64,000 bases of DNA from Prauserella aidingensis (GTDB taxonomy: Bacteria; Actinomycetota; Actinomycetes; Mycobacteriales; Pseudonocardiaceae), in NCBI RefSeq assembly GCF_024171865.1, contig NZ_JAMTCN010000020.1, forward strand, positions 28,163 through 92,162. Reading direction: 5' to 3'. Shown piece by piece: positions 43,841-52,633 of this stretch (position 1 is the first letter of the stretch; the number at the start of each line of letters is the position of its first letter). The position numbers and the translations under genes are program-made. The notes beneath the pieces were generated by a model. That model was not told the DNA's origin. It searched no databases and saw only the letters and a program-made list of their open reading frames with translations.

Positions 43841-46399
43841 TCAACGTGAGTGGCCGTACGCGTTGCCGTTGCCCTGGCCCTTGCCGTTGTTGCCCGGTCC
43901 GTCGCCGTCGTCCTGTCCGTCACTGTCCTGGTCCCCGGACTCATCCGGCTCACGGGGCCACGGTTGGGTCGGCAGCGGCACCTCCACGGTGTCGGTCGTC
44001 GTCGTGGAGGTCGCCGATCCCGACCCCGACTCGGGAGCCGGGGCGGTCGCCGAACCCGACGCGTCGCTTGGCCGCGCCCCGGTGGGCGCCTCCGCCGATC
44101 CGGAGCCCGGCGGAGGGCCGGTCACCGACGCCGAGCCCTCGGCGTCCGGGTTGGTCGGGGCCTCACCAGTTCCGGAACCGGACTGTGGATCGGGCGTGGG
44201 GGCCACGATGCTGCCGACACACCCGAACGGCAGCGGCCAGCACTCCATCGACCGGAACGTCGCGGCGTCGCTGTCGGACGCGTCGCCGAGCGTGCCGGTG
44301 AACGTGACGGTGACGTCGTCACCGCCGCGGTCGCGTCCCCAGGCCCAGCCGTTGCCGTTACCGGGGCCGTTGCCGAAGCCGATGCCCTCGGTGCCCCTGG
44401 TGACGCGCACCGTCCTGGTGTCGCCGGGTTCGAGCGCCGTGCGCGACGTGCACGACAACCGTTCGGACGGTCCGGTGTTGCAGGCCATGTCGAGGCTCGT
44501 CCCCGAGACGGGCCGGTCGGAGGTGAGGGTGACGGTGCCGGTGCTGTCACCCGTGTTCTCGACGGTGACCCGGGACGTCAACCCGGCCACGGACCCGCTC
44601 GCGCGCACCTCGATGCCGTCCTCGGCGGGCGGCGGGGTGGGCTTCGGCTCGACCGTGACGGGCACCTGGAGTGACACGTCGACGGCGCCGCCGCCGCTGA
44701 TGCTGCCGGTGACCTGGCCGGACTCGGCGTCGGCGGAGGCCTGCAGGCGGAACACGAGCGTCATGGACTCGCCGGGTGCCAGGCCGCGGCCGGTGGAGCA
44801 CGTCACGGTGCCGGTGCCGCCGGGGCAGGTGATGCGTTCGCCGCCACCGCCCTGGCGCAGCGTCCCACCGCTCTGACGAGCTGCTCCGCCGGACGGCGAC
44901 GCGCCGCCACCCGTCGGAGCCGGGGCCACGCCGCGCCGACCGGCGCCCTGCCGGCCGCCGCCCTGCTGATCGGCGCCCTGCTGATCGGCGCTGCGCGGGG
45001 TGCCGGTCGCGCCCGCGGTCGTCCCGCCGCCCCCGCCACCGCCGAGGGCGCTCACGCCGTTCGGCAGGTTCAGCGTCACGTCGATCGGGTCGGACAGGGT
45101 GCCGCCGTTGTTGCGCACGGTGATCGGCAGGTCGGCCGGTCCACCGCCTGCGACGAGCTCGACGCCCTGCTGGTCCACGGTCGCCCCGACCGAGGCCGGT
45201 TCCGGCGAATCCGGCTCCGACACGTTCGGCGCGGGTGGGGGCTGCTGCGGTGCGGGTTCGTTCGGGGCGGGTCGCGGGTCGTTCGGAGCGGGCTGTCCCG
45301 GCGGGGGAGCGGCGGGCTCGTTCGGTGCCTGCGCGGCGGGCGGCTGTTGTTGCGGCTGTTCGGCGGCCGTCGGGATCTGCTGCCCGCCGCCACCGGCCGT
45401 GAGCGCCAGCGCGACGGCGGCGGCCATCGCGACACCGGAACCGGCCACGCCGACGAACTCGCGGGGCGCACCCGCGGCGGCACCCGCGGCGCCGCCGCCG
45501 GAACCACCCGCGCCGGCCGCTGCTCCTGCGGAACCGGCCGCCGTTCCCGCGCCGATCGCCGTCGCCGCCGCGGCTTTGCCACCGCCTGCCACCGCCAGGT
45601 AGCCCAGCACCCCGCCGCCGAGAACGAGCGGAGCGATGACGGCGCGCAGTGCACCGTTGACGTCGGCGAGTTCGGCGGCGAGCGCCTGACAGTCGGCACA
45701 GTCGTCGAGATGCGCCTCGACCTGCGCGCGTTCCCGCTTGGAGAGCCCGTCACGGGTCCAGGCGCCGAGCTTGTCGGCCGTGGCGTGGCAGGTGCTCGCG
45801 CTGACCTCGGCGAGATGCACCTGCAGGTACGCCTGGCGCAGACCTTCGCGCGCCCGGTAGGCGAGTGCGGACACGCTGTTGGCCGTCAGGCCCAGCAGCG
45901 GCGCGACCTCGGCGGGCGTGGCACCTTCGATCTCCGTGTGCCACAGCACCGCCTGCCAGCGTTCGGGCAGCTTCGCGAACGCCTTCGCGGCGAGCGTGCG
46001 CTCCAGACCTTCGAGGGCCGTGTCGGAGAACTCCACGGTCAGCGCCTCGGCGCCGGCGCCACCGACCGTCGTGACGGTCGTCATGTCCTCGGCGAGGTCG
46101 AGCTTCTTGTCACGCCGGGTCTTGTCGTAGGCGCCGTGGCGCACCGCGGTCAGCAGGTACGCCCGGAACGCGCTGTCCGGACCTTTCCCGCCGCGGAGCG
46201 TGTCCAGGACCTTCGAGAAGGCGTCCGACACGAGGTCGTCGGCCTCCATCGAGGTGCGTGCGAGTTGCCGCGCCAGGTTGTACGCGGCGGATACGTGACG
46301 TTCGTACAGCGTCCCGTAGCACTCGAGCTGGCCCGCGCGTACCGAGGCGATGAGTTCGGCGTCGCTCATGCCCTGCGGGTCGGTGGGTGCGGTGCTCAC
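43841..46399 (-). CDS. ECF sigma factor fused to zinc-finger anti-sigma, membrane and extracellular regions
   Basis: This is one 852-residue chain. Region 2 covers about 10-95 (AELIASVRAGQLECYGTLYE, then EADDLVSDAFSKVLDTL) and region 4 about 140-190 (LPERWQAVLWHTEIEGATPA). A zinc-binding anti-sigma helix follows at about 195-245 with AHLDDCADCQAL. Two hydrophobic stretches lie near 255-275 and 320-340. The remaining 500 residues are Pro/Gln/Gly-rich with two beta-rich repeats (LPITVRNNGGTLSDPIDVTL and VTVENTGDSTGTVTL) and an acidic, Ser/Gly-rich end. This is the architecture of membrane-tethered ECF fusions that need proteolysis or a shape change to release sigma. GAGAGGAG precedes the GTG at 46399. 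Confidence 0.9.
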   Translation of the reverse strand: MSTAPTDPQGMSDAELIASVRAGQLECYGTLYERHVSAAYNLARQLARTSMEADDLVSDAFSKVLDTLRGGKGPDSAFRAYLLTAVRHGAYDKTRRDKKLDLAEDMTTVTTVGGAGAEALTVEFSDTALEGLERTLAAKAFAKLPERWQAVLWHTEIEGATPAEVAPLLGLTANSVSALAYRAREGLRQAYLQVHLAEVSASTCHATADKLGAWTRDGLSKRERAQVEAHLDDCADCQALAAELADVNGALRAVIAPLVLGGGVLGYLAVAGGGKAAAATAIGAGTAAGSAGAAAGAGGSGGGAAGAAAGAPREFVGVAGSGVAMAAAVALALTAGGGGQQIPTAAEQPQQQPPAAQAPNEPAAPPPGQPAPNDPRPAPNEPAPQQPPPAPNVSEPDSPEPASVGATVDQQGVELVAGGGPADLPITVRNNGGTLSDPIDVTLNLPNGVSALGGGGGGGTTAGATGTPRSADQQGADQQGGGRQGAGRRGVAPAPTGGGASPSGGAARQSGGTLRQGGGGERITCPGGTGTVTCSTGRGLAPGESMTLVFRLQASADAESGQVTGSISGGGAVDVSLQVPVTVEPKPTPPPAEDGIEVRASGSVAGLTSRVTVENTGDSTGTVTLTSDRPVSGTSLDMACNTGPSERLSCTSRTALEPGDTRTVRVTRGTEGIGFGNGPGNGNGWAWGRDRGGDDVTVTFTGTLGDASDSDAATFRSMECWPLPFGCVGSIVAPTPDPQSGSGTGEAPTNPDAEGSASVTGPPPGSGSAEAPTGARPSDASGSATAPAPESGSGSATSTTTTDTVEVPLPTQPWPREPDESGDQDSDGQDDGDGPGNNGKGQGNGNAYGHSR

Positions 46400-46503
46400 G
46401 GTTCTCCTCTCAGGTCGTCCCGTACAGGGGGACGCACTGCGAGGCAAAGTGTGACGGACATTCGGGGAAGCGTCACGCGGAGGGTCGTCACGTCACCCGG
46501 ATC

Positions 46504-46591
46504 GATTGCGCGGTGACACCTCATCGCTCGCGCGGCGACGCCTGATCGCTCGCGCGGCGACGCCTGATCGCTCGCGCGGCAACTTTTCGCC
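46504..46591. repeat. 22-bp tandem array between divergent sigma-fusion and GGDEF-like genes
   Basis: Four 22-bp units start at 46504, 46526, 46548 and 46570. Units two and three are identical and begin GCTCGCGCGGCGACGCC; the outer two are degenerate. The array lies in the shared upstream region, a place for operator sites. Confidence 0.88.
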
Positions 46592-46657
46592 TTCCCATAC
46601 CGTCATGCGAGGCGATCTCGGGCGTCTCCACCGTGACGAGCCGACAAGGAGGCGCGA

Positions 46658-47596
46658 GTGGACGTGAGTGCTGGCGACGTGCAGGGTGTGCCGTTCGCCC
46701 TGCCGGACGAGCAGGGCGGCGGATCGGGCCCGGGCCGGCAGCCACAGGCCGTGCAGGGGACGCGGAGCGAGCGGGAACCACAGGCGGCGCTCCGGCGCCG
46801 ATGGCGGACCGCGAGCCTGGCGTGCGGCTGGCGGTTCCCCGACGACTGGGACGTCGCCGAGGTGGACCTGGTGTGCTCCGCCGTTGCACGGTCCGGGCTG
46901 GACGGCGCGGGCGCGGCGCTGGTGGCGCTGGCCCACGCCCGGGCGGCGGCGGGCACGGGACTGGAGGAGACCCTCGGCGACCTGGCCGCGTTGCACGGGG
47001 TGTTGCAGGTCGGCGCGGGGACGTCGGCGGGCGAGCCGAGCCACGCCGACACACTCGACGCCATCGCCGAGGCGGCCGACGTCGACGCGCTGCCCACCCG
47101 GCTGCTGCGGATCGTCGCCGTCGCGTGGGCGGAGGTCGCGCTGAACGACGTCGGCGCCACCGAGGTGCACGACTCGCTGACCGGCCTGCCGACCCAGGCG
47201 TACCTGCGTACCCGGCTGGCGGAGCTGTACCGCGAGGCCGCCCGCGACGGCGTGTGCGTGGCCGAGGGACACGTCCTCATGGTGATCTCGCTCGGCTTCG
47301 ACGACACCGCCGTCTACCTGCGGCCCGCGGGCATGATCCTGGCCGCCGACGTGCTGCGGCAGGTGTTCGACGGCGGGGAGAGCCACGCCGTGCTCGGCGC
47401 CTCGACGGTGGTCGCGGTCGTCCCGCGGTCCGACGAGGTAGCCCGCCGTGCGGTGCGACTCCGACGTGACCTCACCGAGCGGTTCGCCGTCGACCCGCAG
47501 CTGGCCGAGGCCGGGTCGGCACGGGTGAACGTGGTGCGCTTGCCCTCCTCCCACGACGACGCGTGCGACCTGCTCGAATCCCTCGCGGCGCGGTAG
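46658..47596 (+). CDS. Degenerate GGDEF-domain protein
   Basis: The product has 312 residues. The C-terminal half opens with HDSLTGLPTQAYLRTRLAELY near residue 168, the usual start of a GGDEF domain, and keeps the overall length and the AADVLRQVF helix. Where GG(D/E)EF should stand it reads LGASTVVAVV, so it should not make cyclic di-GMP. The N-terminal half is helical and unassigned. AAGGAGG lies 5 nt before the GTG. The gene is divergent from the ECF sigma fusion across a 22-bp tandem array. A signalling or scaffold role is plausible but unproven. Confidence 0.7.
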   Translation: MDVSAGDVQGVPFALPDEQGGGSGPGRQPQAVQGTRSEREPQAALRRRWRTASLACGWRFPDDWDVAEVDLVCSAVARSGLDGAGAALVALAHARAAAGTGLEETLGDLAALHGVLQVGAGTSAGEPSHADTLDAIAEAADVDALPTRLLRIVAVAWAEVALNDVGATEVHDSLTGLPTQAYLRTRLAELYREAARDGVCVAEGHVLMVISLGFDDTAVYLRPAGMILAADVLRQVFDGGESHAVLGASTVVAVVPRSDEVARRAVRLRRDLTERFAVDPQLAEAGSARVNVVRLPSSHDDACDLLESLAAR

Positions 47597-47741
47597 CCGC
47601 GTGGCCGATCGTCAGGGGCCGGGCGGCACCGGACGGCCCGGCGGCGACCGGGCACGGGCGGCACCGGGCAGGCGGCGTCGAGCGGCCCGCGTGGTGTGGC
47701 CGACGCCGAACTCACACGGCGTTCATGGTTTCCTAGAAAGA

Positions 47742-49235
47742 GTGAGCACCCCAGACCTGCGCGAGGCCGACACGTCGGCGCACTCGGCGCCGGCGGACTC
47801 CCGACAGGAGCCCGCCGGGGCGGCGTCGCTGCAGCTGCGGGCCTCGGTCGAGCGGCTGCTCGCGCGGCCCCGCTCGCTGGCGCTGGTGCTGGTACTGCCC
47901 GCGCTGATGATCGTGGCGGGCGTCGTGGGCTGGCTGCTGGACCTGCAGCTCGGCGTGGACTCGGCGGTGTACCGCGCGGGCGCCGTGACCCTGCTGAGCG
48001 GTGACCCGCTCTACGAGAGCAACACGCTCGCGCCCGAACCGTTCTGGGCGCTGCTGCCGTTCACCTACCCGCCCACGGCCGCGCTGCTGTTCGTGCCGTT
48101 GGCCGTGTTCCCCGTGCAGGTCGCGTGGGGTGTGCTGTCGGCGGTGTCGCTGCTGGCCATGACCGTCGTCATCCGCGTGGCGCTGGCGGCACTGCCGCGG
48201 CCGAAGGGCGAGCTGCCGGTGTGGGCGTCGCCCGCGCGCGTGACCGTGCTGTCCGCGGTGCTGTTCTTCGCGCTCGAACCCGTGTGGCGGACGATCTTCC
48301 TCGGTCAGATCAACCTCATCCTCATGGCGTTGATCGTGCTGGACGTGCTGGTCGTCTGCGCCCGGGGCAGCCGGTGGGGCGGCGTCATGGTCGGTGTCGC
48401 GGCCGCGGTGAAGCTGACGCCGCTGATCTTCATCCCGCACCTGCTGTTCACCGGACGGCGCATGGACGCGCTGCGGGCGATGGGCACGTTCCTCGGGCTG
48501 CAGGTGCTGATGTTCGCGCTGATCCCGTCGGACGCGTGGCGGTTCTGGACCCACACGGTGTTCAACGCGGGCCGCATCGGGCCGATGCACTGGGCGGGCA
48601 ACCAGTCGCTCAACGGGCTGTTCAACCGCATGACGGACCTGGCGCCGTGGGCGTCGAACGCGGCGATCGTCGTCGGACTGGCGCTGGCTCCGCTCGCGGT
48701 GTGGCTGATGCTGCGGTTCCACCGCAGCGGCCGCCCGCTCGAAGCGCTGTTGGTCACGGCGTTCTACGCGTTGCTGCTCTCGCCGGTGTCGTGGTCGCAC
48801 CACTGGGTGTGGGCAGTGCCGCTGATCATGGTGCTCGTGTCGAAGCTGCCGCACGCCGACCCGGTGAAGACGCGGAAGCGCTGGATCGCGGCGGGTGCGG
48901 TGTTCGTGGTGTTCGTCAGCTGCGTGCTGCTGGTCCTGCCGAACGGCCGCAACCTGGAACTGCACTGGGCGTTCTGGCAGTACATCCTCGGCAGCGCGTA
49001 CCTGCTGGTGCCTGTCGTGCTGGTCGCGGTCCTCGCCGGCCGCCGGCTGTGGCGCAACCGCGACACCCTGCGCGGATCGCTGCGCGACCGCGACACGCTG
49101 ATCGCCCTGCTCCGTGGCAGGGCGGGGACGACGGCGCGCGAGGACGCTCAGCCGTCGGCGGCCGACACCGCCGAGTCCGGCCGGGTCGGTTCGAACTCCG
49201 CCGGTCCGAGTGCGGCCGGTTCCGACCAGCGCTAG
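47742..49235 (+). CDS. GT87-type polyprenyl-phosphate-mannose-dependent mannosyltransferase
   Basis: This integral membrane protein has 497 residues and about ten helices. The first loop holds the family acidic residue in LQLGVDSAVYRAGAVTLLSG, followed by PFTYPPTAALLFVPLA and IFLGQINLILMALIVLD, which are standard in alpha-(1,2)-mannosyltransferases of the PimE/Rv2181 type (DUF2029). They use a C50-P-mannose donor outside the membrane for lipoarabinomannan or PIM synthesis. I chose the GTG at 47742 because it begins VSTPDLREAD and the longer frame is low-complexity. The C-terminal 50 residues are cytosolic and hydrophilic. Confidence 0.87.
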   Translation: MSTPDLREADTSAHSAPADSRQEPAGAASLQLRASVERLLARPRSLALVLVLPALMIVAGVVGWLLDLQLGVDSAVYRAGAVTLLSGDPLYESNTLAPEPFWALLPFTYPPTAALLFVPLAVFPVQVAWGVLSAVSLLAMTVVIRVALAALPRPKGELPVWASPARVTVLSAVLFFALEPVWRTIFLGQINLILMALIVLDVLVVCARGSRWGGVMVGVAAAVKLTPLIFIPHLLFTGRRMDALRAMGTFLGLQVLMFALIPSDAWRFWTHTVFNAGRIGPMHWAGNQSLNGLFNRMTDLAPWASNAAIVVGLALAPLAVWLMLRFHRSGRPLEALLVTAFYALLLSPVSWSHHWVWAVPLIMVLVSKLPHADPVKTRKRWIAAGAVFVVFVSCVLLVLPNGRNLELHWAFWQYILGSAYLLVPVVLVAVLAGRRLWRNRDTLRGSLRDRDTLIALLRGRAGTTAREDAQPSAADTAESGRVGSNSAGPSAAGSDQR

Positions 49236-49323
49236 ACCGGAACGTCGGCGAGCCCGGGATACGCCACGTTCGGGGTCGAGCGCGCGGACGGAATGAGCCG
49301 CGGCGAGCTGCCACCATGACCGC

Positions 49324-49503
49324 ATGTGCGTCGCTTCCGACACCGGAGACGAGCCCCGCGGCACACGCGTGCGGCTCCCACTGATCCCGGCTTCCGGACC
49401 ACACCGTGTGGACGTCACGAACGACGACATCGAGGAGATGCTCGTTCGCGACGAGGCCGGGCGCTGCCAGGTGGAGGTGCCGTCGGATCAGTGGCGGTGG
49501 TGA
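49324..49503 (+). CDS. Small acidic protein of 59 residues, unknown function
   Basis: ATG at 49324 opens a 59-codon frame reading MCVASDTGDEPRGTRVRLPL, then VDVTNDDIEEMLVRDEAG, and ending VPSDQWRW. The codon third positions are GC-rich in the manner of real genes and the protein is evenly composed. It sits 56 nt before purK in the same direction, ahead of purK's own promoter. I see no clear ribosome site and do not recognise a family. Confidence 0.5.
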   Translation: MCVASDTGDEPRGTRVRLPLIPASGPHRVDVTNDDIEEMLVRDEAGRCQVEVPSDQWRW

Positions 49504-49544
49504 CACTCGGGGGCGGTTCGTGACGCGGCCGGATCGGGGCCGCT

Positions 49545-49550
49545 TAGGCT
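49545..49550 (+). promoter_or_regulatory. Candidate -10 box, purK promoter
   Basis: TAGGCT ends 9 nt before the purK ATG at 49560, compatible with a leaderless or very short leader transcript. Confidence 0.45.
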
Positions 49551-49559
49551 GAGCGCGCT

Positions 49560-50744
49560 ATGGATACGCGTACCGGACTTCCCGTCGTCGGCATGGTCGG
49601 CGGCGGTCAGCTCGCCAGGATGACCCATCAGGCCGCGATCGCGCTCGGCCAGTCGCTGCGAGTGTTGGCCGTCGGCGAGGGCGAAGCGGCGGGCCTCGTC
49701 GCCGCCGAGGTCAGCCACGGCCACCACACGGACCTCGACGCGCTGCGCACGTTCGCGCGCGGCGTCGACGTGCTGACGTTCGACCACGAGCACGTGCCCG
49801 GCGACCACCTGCGGACCCTCGCCGACGAGGGGTTCGTCGTCCGGCCCGGGCCGGGTGCGTTGGCGTTCGCGCAGAACAAGCTCCTCATGCGGGAGCGGAT
49901 GGCCTCGCTCGGCCTGCCGAATCCGGCGTTCGTCGAGGTCACCCAGGTCGACGACGCGGTGAAGTTCGGCGACGACCACGGCTGGCCCGCGATCCTCAAG
50001 GCCGCGACGGGCGGTTACGACGGCAAGGGCGTGTGGCAGCTCGCTTCCGCCGACGAGGCGCGGAAGCAGATCCCGGAGCTCCTCGACGCGGGCATGTCGC
50101 TGCTGATCGAGGAGCGCGTCCCCATGGTCCGCGAGCTGTCGGCGCTGGTCGCACGGTCGCCGTTCGGGCAGGGAGCTGCCTGGCCGGTGGTGGAGACCGT
50201 GCAGGTCGACGGCATCAACACCGAGGTCCTCGCCCCCGCGCCGGGCCTGTCCGAGGCCGGTACCCAGCGGGCACAGGACGTCGCACTGCGCATCGCCGAA
50301 CAGCTCGACGTCGCCGGGGTCATGGCCGTCGAGCTGTTCGAGACCCACGACGGTGGGCTGGTGATCAACGAGCTGGCGATGCGCCCGCACAACTCCGGCC
50401 ACTGGACGATGGACGGCAGCCGCACCTCGCAGTTCGAACAGCACATGCGCGCCGTCCTCGACTATCCCCTCGGCACGACCGATCCGCTGTCGCCGACCGT
50501 CATGGCCAACGTCCTCGGCGCGCCCGAGACGCCGACGATGAGCGTGGACGAACGCCTGCACCACCTGTACGCGCGGTATCCCGACGTCAAGGTGCACCTC
50601 TACGGCAAGGGTGAACGTCCGGGGCGCAAGCTGGGACACGTCAACGTGCTCGGCCCGATCGACGAGCCGACCCGGGCGAAGGCGCGGATGGCGGCGCACT
50701 GGCTGTCGGCCGCCGAATGGCCGGACGGCTACAGCATCCACTGA
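49560..50744 (+). CDS. purK: N5-carboxyaminoimidazole ribonucleotide synthase
   Basis: The enzyme converts AIR, bicarbonate and ATP to N5-CAIR in purine synthesis. The 394-residue ATP-grasp protein shows [12 protein letters not shown] near residue 10, [23 protein letters not shown] near 145, and the C-terminal [17 protein letters not shown] with catalytic Asn/Arg/His. purE follows after 88 nt, the usual pairing. The order purK-purE-fadE25 agrees with M. tuberculosis Rv3276c-Rv3274c, apart from the inserted LysR gene. Confidence 0.95.
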   Translation: MDTRTGLPVVGMVGGGQLARMTHQAAIALGQSLRVLAVGEGEAAGLVAAEVSHGHHTDLDALRTFARGVDVLTFDHEHVPGDHLRTLADEGFVVRPGPGALAFAQNKLLMRERMASLGLPNPAFVEVTQVDDAVKFGDDHGWPAILKAATGGYDGKGVWQLASADEARKQIPELLDAGMSLLIEERVPMVRELSALVARSPFGQGAAWPVVETVQVDGINTEVLAPAPGLSEAGTQRAQDVALRIAEQLDVAGVMAVELFETHDGGLVINELAMRPHNSGHWTMDGSRTSQFEQHMRAVLDYPLGTTDPLSPTVMANVLGAPETPTMSVDERLHHLYARYPDVKVHLYGKGERPGRKLGHVNVLGPIDEPTRAKARMAAHWLSAAEWPDGYSIH

Positions 50745-50832
50745 GACACCCGATGGACCGGGCACCCGACCCGTCGGACGCGGCCGCTCCGGCCGGGCCG
50801 AGCACCACGACGAACCTTGCGGGAGGCAGGAC

Positions 50833-51333
50833 ATGAGCACACCGGACGTCGGCGTGATCATGGGCAGCGATTCGGACTGGCCGACGCTCGAAGCGGCAGG
50901 GCAGGCGCTCGCCGAGTTCGACGTCGGCTACGAGGTCGGCGTGTACTCGGCGCACCGGACGCCGCAGCGGATGCTCGACTACGCCCGTGACGCCGCGGGC
51001 CGGGGCCTCAAGGTGATCATCGCGGGAGCGGGCGGCGCTGCGCACCTGCCCGGCATGGTCGCGTCGGCGACGCCGTTGCCCGTGATCGGTGTGCCCGTGC
51101 CGCTCAAGCACCTCGACGGGCTCGACTCGCTGCTGTCGATCGTGCAGATGCCCGCGGGCGTGCCCGTGGCGACCGTGTCGGTCGGCGGCGCCCGCAACGC
51201 GGGCCTGCTCGCGGTGCGCATGCTCGCCGCAGGCGACCCGGAGCTGCAACGGCGGATGACGGCGTTCCAGGCCGACCTCGAACAGCTCGTCCACGACAAG
51301 GACGCCGCCCTCCGCGCCCAGCTCTCCGACTGA
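50833..51333 (+). CDS. purE: N5-carboxyaminoimidazole ribonucleotide mutase
   Basis: The enzyme moves the carboxylate of N5-CAIR to carbon 4, giving CAIR. The 166-residue class I PurE shows [15 protein letters not shown] near residue 8, [15 protein letters not shown] with the catalytic His near 42, and [21 protein letters not shown] lies 6 nt before the ATG at 50833. It forms a short operon with purK. Its 3' end is followed within 35 nt by a 21-bp tandem array. Confidence 0.95.
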   Translation: MSTPDVGVIMGSDSDWPTLEAAGQALAEFDVGYEVGVYSAHRTPQRMLDYARDAAGRGLKVIIAGAGGAAHLPGMVASATPLPVIGVPVPLKHLDGLDSLLSIVQMPAGVPVATVSVGGARNAGLLAVRMLAAGDPELQRRMTAFQADLEQLVHDKDAALRAQLSD

Positions 51334-51361
51334 CCACCGGAGCGCGCGTCCTCCGCTCGCA

Positions 51362-51520
51362 TCCGCGTGTTGCGGATCCCGGGGCCCGTGTTGCGCTTTC
51401 GGGGGCTCGTGTTGCGGATTCCGGGGCCTGTGTTGTGGGTTCCGGGAGACGTGCAGCTTCGGAGACGTGCGACCCGAGACGTGCAACCCCGTCGGCGGGT
51501 TCCCGCCGACGTGCAGCGCC
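51362..51520. repeat. 21-bp tandem array, locus 3, with degenerate tail
   Basis: CGTGTTGCG occurs at 51366, 51387 and 51408 and TGTGTTGTG at 51429, exactly 21 bp apart. From 51448 a second motif, GACGTGCRRC, repeats about every 16 bp and reappears near 51508. The array fills the gap between convergent purE and lysR. Confidence 0.88.
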
Positions 51521-51531
51521 CCGGGAACACC

Positions 51532-52413
51532 TCACGGAGCGGCGACGGCTCGCAGTACCTCGAGGGCGCGGACCGCGGCGGGGTGGTCCGCGACGGTCCG
51601 CTTCACCGACACCGCGATGTGACGCACCGGTTCCGGGGCCGCCAGCCGGACGGTCGTCAGCCCGGGAGGCAGGTCGCCGATGCCCAGCCGCGGTACCACG
51701 GTGATGCCGATTCCCGTGCCGACGAACGGGATCGCCGTCTGGTAGTCGTGTGTCTCGACGGCGAACTTCGGCGAGAATCCCGCCTCGGCGCACGCGTCCA
51801 GCAGGACCCGTCTGCACGTGCCGCGGTGCAGGTCGTTGTCGACCCAGCGTCGCTCGGCGAGCTCGGCGAGCGGCACCTCGTGGCGGTGCGCGAGGGGGTC
51901 GGTGTCCTGGACGACGGCGAGGAACGGGTCGTCGACGATCGGGTGGACGTCGGCGTGACGCGCGTGTTCGATTCCGGGCGCGTCGACGAACAGGTCGATG
52001 TCGGGCAGCTCGAGACCGTCGCGCTGTTCGGTCATGCGCAGGTCGAGCCGGAGTTCGGGGAACTCGGACTGCAGCGCGGCCACCACCGGCGGCAGCCAGG
52101 TGGCACCCGCCGAGGCGAAATAGCCGATCGACAGGCTGCCCACGCGGCCCGCGCGCAGGTCGCCGACCACGCCGTCGAGCGCCGACAGCGCACTGAACAC
52201 GTGCTCCGCCTCGCCCGCGAGCGTGCGGCCCGCGGACGTCGGTTGGATGCCCCTGCCGACACGGTCGAACAGCCGCAGCCCGGTGTCCCGCTGCAGCGCG
52301 GCGAGTTGCTGGCTGACCGCCGACGGCGTGTACCCCAGGGACGTGGCTGTGGAGCGGATCGATCCGGTCGCGATGACCGCCCGCAGCAGCCGCAGTTTCG
52401 CAACGTCGAGCAT
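51532..52413 (-). CDS. LysR-family transcriptional regulator
   Basis: The 293-residue product has an N-terminal helix-turn-helix (LRLLRAVIATGSIRSTATSL, then SAVSQQLAALQRDTGLRLFD) and a periplasmic-binding-like effector domain from about residue 90 (VGSLSIGYFASAGATWLPPV). TACAGT lies exactly 7 nt before the ATG at 52413, so transcription is probably leaderless. It diverges from fadE25, 220 nt away. The gap holds CGAATATTCG at 52450-52459 and an ATTCGTTCACTGAAC segment next to the start, likely operator sites. The effector is unknown. Confidence 0.9.
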   Translation of the reverse strand: MLDVAKLRLLRAVIATGSIRSTATSLGYTPSAVSQQLAALQRDTGLRLFDRVGRGIQPTSAGRTLAGEAEHVFSALSALDGVVGDLRAGRVGSLSIGYFASAGATWLPPVVAALQSEFPELRLDLRMTEQRDGLELPDIDLFVDAPGIEHARHADVHPIVDDPFLAVVQDTDPLAHRHEVPLAELAERRWVDNDLHRGTCRRVLLDACAEAGFSPKFAVETHDYQTAIPFVGTGIGITVVPRLGIGDLPPGLTTVRLAAPEPVRHIAVSVKRTVADHPAAVRALEVLRAVAAP

Positions 52414-52420
52414 GCCGACG

Positions 52421-52459
52421 ACTGTATTCGTTCACTGAACATTACGGGCCGAATATTCG
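52421..52459. promoter_or_regulatory. lysR -10 box and candidate LysR operator
   Basis: TACAGT (reverse strand, 52421-52426) is the -10 box. The perfect palindrome CGAATATTCG at 52450-52459, together with ATTCG and GAACG half-sites, could be bound by the LysR protein for control of itself and of fadE25. Confidence 0.45.
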
Positions 52460-52633
52460 TTCCAACTGTCGTGTTTCGCCGGTCACACCCACCCCTACGC
52501 GCGGGTAACATGGGTGGGCCGGATACTGCGTCGAAAGACCGTCGACGACCACTGCGGTCAACGACACAGACAGGCGACGTGAACGACGCCTAACATCGGT
52601 GCGAGAACCGACGCAGAAGGCTTTGGACGAAAG

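Noticed and set aside
47597..47741. N-terminal extension of the mannosyltransferase to 47601
   Set aside because: The extension is Arg/Gly-rich low complexity with no membrane signal, and a GTG at 47742 fits the family start better.
51367..52593. 408-codon frame beginning with VLRIPGP-type heptads
   Set aside because: The heptads come from the intergenic 21-bp array and the rest is antisense to the LysR gene.
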